DNA of 11,468 bases from Paludibacteraceae bacterium (GTDB lineage: Bacteria; Bacteroidota; Bacteroidia; Bacteroidales; Paludibacteraceae): assembly GCA_947445425.1 (NCBI GenBank), contig CANFFA010000037.1, positions 1 through 11,468 on the forward strand, in the 5' to 3' direction. Positions 8,456 through 11,468 of this stretch are shown here, one piece after another. Below the pieces are notes generated by a model. It was not told where the DNA came from and searched no databases. It was given only the letters and a program-made list of their open reading frames with translations. A program made the translations under genes and the position numbers. The first letter of the stretch is position 1; every line of letters begins with the position of its first letter.

Positions 8456-8512
8456 GTAGGCGGGATTTTTTTGAATCCCGCCTTTACTACTCTTAGGATC
8501 TTTGATCCGTTT
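8456..8512. repeat. Interspersed repeat, copy 1, left block (two hairpins)
   Basis: These 57 bases match 8878-8934 without gaps, with 6 mismatches. This copy folds into two perfect hairpins: GGCGGGATT (8459-8467) with AATCCCGCC (8474-8482), and GGATC (8496-8500) with GATCC (8504-8508), the second followed by a T-run (8510-8515). Being the first structured element after uvrB, it may also serve as the uvrB terminator. Confidence 0.75.
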
Positions 8513-8639
8513 TTTAGATGCAGTGGCTTTGGGTTGGGTTGTTATGGAAGGTTAAAAGAGGGAGTGAAAATCCCAACAATACAAAAGGCGATATTGAAAA
8601 AAAATCCCGCCTACCAAACCGCAATTCTGTACATATAAT
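8513..8639. repeat. 127-base segment splitting repeat copy 1
   Basis: Repeat copy 2 runs straight from CCGTTT to CAGTATTTTTTA, whereas copy 1 has 127 extra bases at that point. Within the extra segment, 8598-8614 is an exact 17-base inverted complement of 8456-8472 (GTAGGCGGGATTTTTTT), so together they could bound a 159-base foldback. The segment encodes nothing I recognise. Whether it was inserted into copy 1 or lost from copy 2 cannot be told here. Confidence 0.55.
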
Positions 8640-8680
8640 CAGTATTTTTTATATATCCGATAGGTCAGGGCGGCTAAAAG
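8640..8680. repeat. Interspersed repeat, copy 1, right block
   Basis: It runs from CAGTATTTTTTATATATCCG to GGCTAAAAG and aligns with 8935-8974 with a handful of substitutions and one single-base length difference. It is the continuation of copy 1 beyond the 127-base segment. Confidence 0.65.
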
Positions 8681-8714
8681 CAAGGCTTTGCATTACAAAT
8701 TTCCATCTCAACTA

Positions 8715-8755
8715 AAAACACCCCACCAAGAACAATCCTCTTGGTGGGGTGTTTT
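8715..8755. terminator. Strong symmetric terminator hairpin
   Basis: AAAACACCCCACCAAG (8715-8730) pairs perfectly over 16 bases with 8740-8755 around a 9-base loop. A-runs and T-runs on opposite sides let it work as an intrinsic terminator in both directions. No intact gene ends on either side. The nearest candidate is the - strand frame tail whose stop is at 8768-8770, 13 bases away. Confidence 0.85.
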
Positions 8756-8767
8756 ATTTAACATTAA

Positions 8768-8839
8768 TCACCTGTGTTTCTTCTTCTTTTTCCAAAACTC
8801 ATGGTCTTTATCCAAGAAATCGATATGAAAATATTGTCT
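8768..8839 (-). pseudogene. Possible 3' remnant of a deleted gene
   Basis: Read on the - strand, 23 sense codons lie between a TGA (8840-8842) and a final TGA (8768-8770). They encode a tail that looks like a real protein C-terminus: HIDFLDKDHEFWKKKKKHR. There is no start codon and the frame is closed just upstream, next to a T-run. A perfect terminator hairpin follows the stop on this strand. A gene tail plus its terminator, with the body gone, is the simplest reading. I do not recognise the family, and a chance frame of this length cannot be excluded. Confidence 0.35.
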
Positions 8840-8877
8840 TCAAAAAAACTGCTGATTGAAATATAAATTTACGGAGT

Positions 8878-8974
8878 GTAGGCGTAATTTTTTTCAATCC
8901 CACCTTTCCTACTCTTAGGATCTTTGTTCCGTTTCAGTATTTTTTACATATTCGATAGGACAGGGGTTTAAAAG
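8878..8974. repeat. Interspersed repeat, copy 2 (uninterrupted)
   Basis: This copy starts GTAGGCGTAATTTTTTTC and ends GGTTTAAAAG. Its first 57 bases match 8456-8512 at 51 positions and the remainder matches 8640-8680. Four of the six differences in the first block hit stem bases of copy 1 (8463, 8464, 8480, 8505) without compensation, so both hairpins are broken here. It lies 147 bases before the secreted-protein gene. Confidence 0.75.
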
Positions 8975-9121
8975 ATTACATACGAATTAACATTGTTGCA
9001 TAAAAAATCACTCTGTTTGACGGATATAAGTACGAGACGATTTATCAAATTCCCATAAAAAGTTGGACGGAAAGAACGTCATAATAGTAATCGAAACATA
9101 AATAAAAAAAAGAGCAAAAAA

Positions 9122-9649
9122 ATGAAATACAAAATATTTTTAGGTAGTACTATGCTCCTGTTGTGGCTTGGACTCACAGGACTACGAGCACAAGCAAGCC
9201 TTAACGCCAGCGGTGCGGTGGCTTCTGGAGGTGGTGGTACGGCGAATTATTCCGTAGGACAAGTTGTTTACACCACCAACACTGGCTCAAACGGCTCGGT
9301 AGCACAAGGTGTGCAACAATCCTACGAAATTTCGGTAGTAACGGCAATTGAACAAACCAAAGACATTCACCTGAGTGCATTGGTTTACCCAAACCCGACT
9401 ACCGATTATCTGATATTGAGCGTACCCGATTTTGATACTTCAAAATTAGCGTACCAGCTCTATGACTGGAAAGGAATACTTTTACAATCCAAAAACATTA
9501 CAAGCGCCAATACAAACATTGCCATGAGTAATCTTTTGCCGGCTGTCTATTTCGTGAAAATCACCCTTGTAGAGACGATGCGTGCATCGTCTAATAACAA
9601 TGCATCGACTAACAAAGAATTAAAATCATTTAAAATCATCAAAAAATAA
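9122..9649 (+). CDS. Small secreted protein with T9SS type A sorting domain
   Basis: This 175-residue protein starts with a signal peptide: a short basic N-terminus, a hydrophobic core MLLLWLGLTG (11-20) and likely cleavage near ALRAQA-type residues at 22-25. Residues 25-70 form a Gly/Ser/Thr-rich segment with NYSVGQVVYTT and SVAQGVQQSYEI, a pattern I recall from small Bacteroidota exported proteins. From about 88 onward it is a T9SS C-terminal sorting domain: YPNPTTDYLIL, then LYDWKGILLQ, LLPAVYFVKI and the final LKSFKIIKK. It is thus predicted to cross the outer membrane by T9SS and be anchored or released at the surface. Between YFVKIT and LKSFKI about 17 extra polar residues are encoded by a palindrome and an 18-base duplication. 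The leader is A-rich. The next gene begins 5 bases after the stop, implying an operon. Confidence 0.85.
   Translation: MKYKIFLGSTMLLLWLGLTGLRAQASLNASGAVASGGGGTANYSVGQVVYTTNTGSNGSVAQGVQQSYEISVVTAIEQTKDIHLSALVYPNPTTDYLILSVPDFDTSKLAYQLYDWKGILLQSKNITSANTNIAMSNLLPAVYFVKITLVETMRASSNNNASTNKELKSFKIIKK
9573..9592. repeat. Palindromic element inside the sorting-domain coding sequence
   Basis: AGACGATGC (9573-9581) and GCATCGTCT (9584-9592) are perfect inverted complements around GT. It is read in frame as part of residues 151-157 (ETMRASS), where a type A sorting domain normally has a tight turn between its last two strands. It looks like an in-frame palindromic insertion rather than native domain sequence. 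Confidence 0.7.
9583..9618. repeat. 18-base imperfect tandem duplication next to the palindrome
   Basis: TGCATCGTCTAA at 9583-9594 recurs as TGCATCGACTAA at 9601-9612, 18 bases later, so the period is six codons. It adds the polar stretch ASSNNNASTN to the sorting domain without changing the frame. Confidence 0.6.
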
Positions 9650-9654
9650 ACAGT

Positions 9655-11468
9655 ATGAGAAAGATATTTATAATTTTCGCCCTCATTTTATGCATGGGAG
9701 CCGTGTGGGCACAGTCGCCACAAAAAATGAGTTATCAAGCCATCGTGCGCAATGCCTCCAACCAACTGGTAGAAAGTACTACCGTGGGCATGAAGATAAG
9801 CATGTTGCAAGGTTCGGCAAGTGGTACAGCAGCGTACGTTGAAACACAAACTCCGATGACCAATTCCAACGGTTTGGTAAGTATTGAAATAGGAGGAGGT
9901 ACGGTAATAAGTGGTGCATTTGCAGTCATCGACTGGGCGAATGGACCCTATTTTATCAAGACAGAGATCGACCCCGCCGGTGGCACCAATTACACCATTA
10001 CCGGGGTAAGTCAGTTGCTGAGTGTACCTTATGCCTTATATGCACTATCAGCAGGAAGTATATCGAGTTCATCAATATTATTGCCGGCAGTGGCTACGGT
10101 ACAAGCAGCTTCCGATATACTACCCTTTTCAGCGACACTGAATGGTACCGTAAATGGAAAAGGATTAAGCTCAACAGTCACTTTTGAATATGGATTAACC
10201 ACAGCATACGGGAGTACTGCAACAGCACCCCAAAGCCCTGTAACCGGGGCAAGCCCTGTGGCGGTAAGCTTAGCTGTTACCGGCTTGCAGAGCACCACCA
10301 CCTATCATTACCGCATCAAAACCAGCAATGCAGTAAATGTAAGTTATAGTGATGATATTAGCTTTATAACAGTATCGTCGGCACCACAACTCTCCACTAC
10401 CGCCATTTCTTCAATAACTAGCGCCACAGCTTCATCAGGAGGAAACGTAACGTACGACGGCGGTGCTGCCGTAACTGCACGTGGTGTATGTTGGAGTACC
10501 ACTTCAAGCCCCACCACAGCTAATAGCAAAACCACCGATGCAACAGGTACGGGAGCCTTTACCAGTGCGATAACCGGACTCGCGAATGGTACTACTTATT
10601 ATGTGCGTGCTTATGCCACCAATAGCGTAGGAACTACTTATGGTACCCAAGTTAGTTTTACCACACTTACTTCGGCAACAACAACTGCCATATCTGCCAT
10701 CACTGACCTATCAGCTTCATCGGGAGGAAATGTCACATCTACTGGCGGTGCTGAAGTAACCGCATGCGGTATCTGCTGGAGTACCAGTACAAATCCCACC
10801 ACAGCTGATAACATATCAACAGCTGCAACAGGTACGGGAGCCTTTACAAGTGCGATCACCGGACTTGCAAGTGGAACAAGCTATTATGTAAGAGCTTATA
10901 CTACCAGCAGCTCAGGTACGAGCTATGGTAACGAAGTTACTTTCACTACACTTCCCTCTGTAATAACCACTGCCATTTCTGCAATAACTATCAACACGGC
11001 TTCATCAGGAGGAAATATCACGTCTACTGGTGGTGCTGCCGTAACTGCACGCGGTGTCTGTTGGAGTACCACTTCAAACCCCACCACTGCTGATAGCAAA
11101 ACAACCGATGGATCAGGCACGGGAGCCTTTACGAGTGCGATAACTGGGCTAGTATTTAATACCACTTATTACGTTAGAGCTTATGCTACTTCTAGTGGAG
11201 GGACTACTTATGGTAATCAGATAGTAATGTCAACAGGAATAGGTGCGAGTTACTTGGGAGGAATAATTGCTTATATTCTGCAATCTGGTGATAATGGTTA
11301 TATAGCTGGACAAACACACGGCTTAATATGTGCTTCCACCGACCAAAGCACAGGTATTCAATGGTACAATGGAAGTTATCCTGTTACAGGTGCAACAGCA
11401 ACTGCCTTAGGCACAGGAAATGCCAACACAAATACGATTGTGGCATCGCAGGGGGCCGGAAGTTATGC
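9655..11468 (+). CDS. Large secreted surface protein: FN3-like repeats and DUF1566/Lcl-type domain, 3' end cut
   Basis: The frame opens at ATG 9655 and stays open for 604 codons to the window edge. It starts with a signal peptide (MRKIFIIFALILCMGAVWA, cleavage before Gln20). Residues about 22-130 (MSYQAIVRNASNQLVE, NGPYFIKTEIDPAGGTNYTI, LLSVPYALYA) are an N-terminal domain recurrent in Bacteroidota surface proteins. Residues about 142-238 are an FN3-like domain (FEYGLTTAYGS, TTYHYRIKT). Three tandem 95-residue repeats follow (241-525), each with SSGGN, GVCWST or GICWST, TGTGAFTSAITGL and YYVRAY. From 534 LGGIIAYILQSGDNGYIAGQ begins a DUF1566/Lcl-like domain, with GIQWYNGSY. Any C-terminal sorting domain would lie outside. 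It follows the small T9SS gene by 5 bases. Base composition is visibly more G+C-rich than the core genes. Likely an extracellular adhesin or fibre-like protein; the ligand is unknown. Confidence 0.88.
   Translation, partial: MRKIFIIFALILCMGAVWAQSPQKMSYQAIVRNASNQLVESTTVGMKISMLQGSASGTAAYVETQTPMTNSNGLVSIEIGGGTVISGAFAVIDWANGPYFIKTEIDPAGGTNYTITGVSQLLSVPYALYALSAGSISSSSILLPAVATVQAASDILPFSATLNGTVNGKGLSSTVTFEYGLTTAYGSTATAPQSPVTGASPVAVSLAVTGLQSTTTYHYRIKTSNAVNVSYSDDISFITVSSAPQLSTTAISSITSATASSGGNVTYDGGAAVTARGVCWSTTSSPTTANSKTTDATGTGAFTSAITGLANGTTYYVRAYATNSVGTTYGTQVSFTTLTSATTTAISAITDLSASSGGNVTSTGGAEVTACGICWSTSTNPTTADNISTAATGTGAFTSAITGLASGTSYYVRAYTTSSSGTSYGNEVTFTTLPSVITTAISAITINTASSGGNITSTGGAAVTARGVCWSTTSNPTTADSKTTDGSGTGAFTSAITGLVFNTTYYVRAYATSSGGTTYGNQIVMSTGIGASYLGGIIAYILQSGDNGYIAGQTHGLICASTDQSTGIQWYNGSYPVTGATATALGTGNANTNTIVASQGAGSY
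10375..10659 (+). repeat. 285-bp coding repeat, unit 1
   Basis: This is the first of three tandem units of exactly 285 bp (95 codons), residues 241-335 of the large surface protein. Phase was set by the recurring TCATC(A/G)GGAGGAAA block, found at 10432, 10717 and 11002. It contains one Cys in ARGVCWST. Confidence 0.9.
10660..10944 (+). repeat. 285-bp coding repeat, unit 2
   Basis: Second unit, residues 336-430. It has the same length as its neighbours with no indels. It differs at the core motif, reading TACGICWST, so it carries two cysteines where the other units have one. Confidence 0.9.
10945..11229 (+). repeat. 285-bp coding repeat, unit 3
   Basis: Third unit, residues 431-525. By hand count it is identical to unit 1 at about 70 of 95 residues, with near-identical stretches around ARGVCWSTTS and GAFTSAITGL. 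The DUF1566-like domain begins a few residues after it. Confidence 0.9.

Larger units (their letters stand above)
8381..9121. other. Gene-free repeat-rich junction between uvrB and the surface-protein genes
   Basis: This 741-base stretch holds no credible intact gene. It contains two diverged copies of one interspersed repeat (8456-8512 plus 8640-8680, and 8878-8974), a 127-base segment present only in the first copy, a strong terminator hairpin (8715-8755), and a short - strand reading frame tail (8768-8839). The last 150 bases before 9122 end in an A-rich leader typical of Bacteroidota start regions, but I see no convincing TAnnTTTG box for the downstream genes. The make-up suggests a site where DNA has repeatedly been gained and lost. 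Confidence 0.7.

Noticed and set aside
8518..8715. A 65-codon + strand open frame after uvrB
   Set aside because: It spans the 127-base segment and half of a repeat copy, has a low-complexity basic composition, resembles no family I know, and runs into the terminator hairpin. Treated as chance.
8830..8875. A frameshift joining the - strand gene tail to an upstream frame
   Set aside because: A shift near 8830 would add only about a dozen plausible residues (SISSFFEDNIF) before another stop, which is too little to support an intact or simply frameshifted gene.
8975..9121. Search for a TAnnTTTG promoter before the secreted-protein operon
   Set aside because: TTTGAC and TTGGAC sequences are present, but none has a matching -7 box at 19-20 bases, so no promoter is called.
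10029..11165. Several 60-90 codon - strand open frames rich in Val, Ala and Pro
   Set aside because: They recur with the 285-bp period and are the antisense of the Ala/Thr-rich + strand repeats, so they are shadows of the large surface gene.
10375..11229. Regular repeats considered as a CRISPR or satellite array
   Set aside because: The units are 285 bp, open in one frame throughout and encode FN3-like domains, so they are coding repeats.

Overview
The window looks like a chromosomal stretch from a member of the Bacteroidota (Bacteroidales or a near relative). The reasons are the truB-queA gene order, a type IX secretion (T9SS) sorting domain, A-rich translation leaders without a clear Shine-Dalgarno sequence, and several exact or near matches to the Bacteroidota -7 promoter box TAnnTTTG. 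I cannot name a genus from the sequence alone.

The left part (1-8380) is ordinary, AT-rich core genome. On the + strand are the 3' part of truB, then queA (both tRNA modification), an intrinsic terminator, and a DEAD-box RNA helicase with a DbpA-like C-terminal RNA-binding domain. The helicase converges on prs (PRPP synthetase, - strand), and the two share an unusually long, perfect palindromic terminator. Further right on the - strand are a BrkB/YihY membrane protein and a universal stress protein. Reading the other way are a 63-residue PspC-domain protein and uvrB with a GTG start.

The region 8381-9121 has no credible intact gene. It holds two diverged copies of an interspersed repeat, one interrupted by 127 bp. 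It also holds a strong terminator hairpin and, next to it on the - strand, a short reading-frame tail that looks like the remains of a deleted gene.

The right end (9122-11468) is accessory in character and visibly richer in G+C than the core genes. It is a tightly spaced two-gene unit. The first gene encodes a small secreted protein with a T9SS type A sorting domain, interrupted in frame by a palindromic element and a short tandem duplication. The second gene starts 5 bases later and encodes a large secreted protein cut by the window edge: signal peptide, an N-terminal domain recurrent in Bacteroidota surface proteins, one FN3-like domain, three tandem repeats of exactly 95 residues (285 bp), and the start of a DUF1566/Lcl-type C-terminal domain. 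This unit is the best candidate for poorly described biology: a probable cell-surface pair with a repeat tract that could change copy number.
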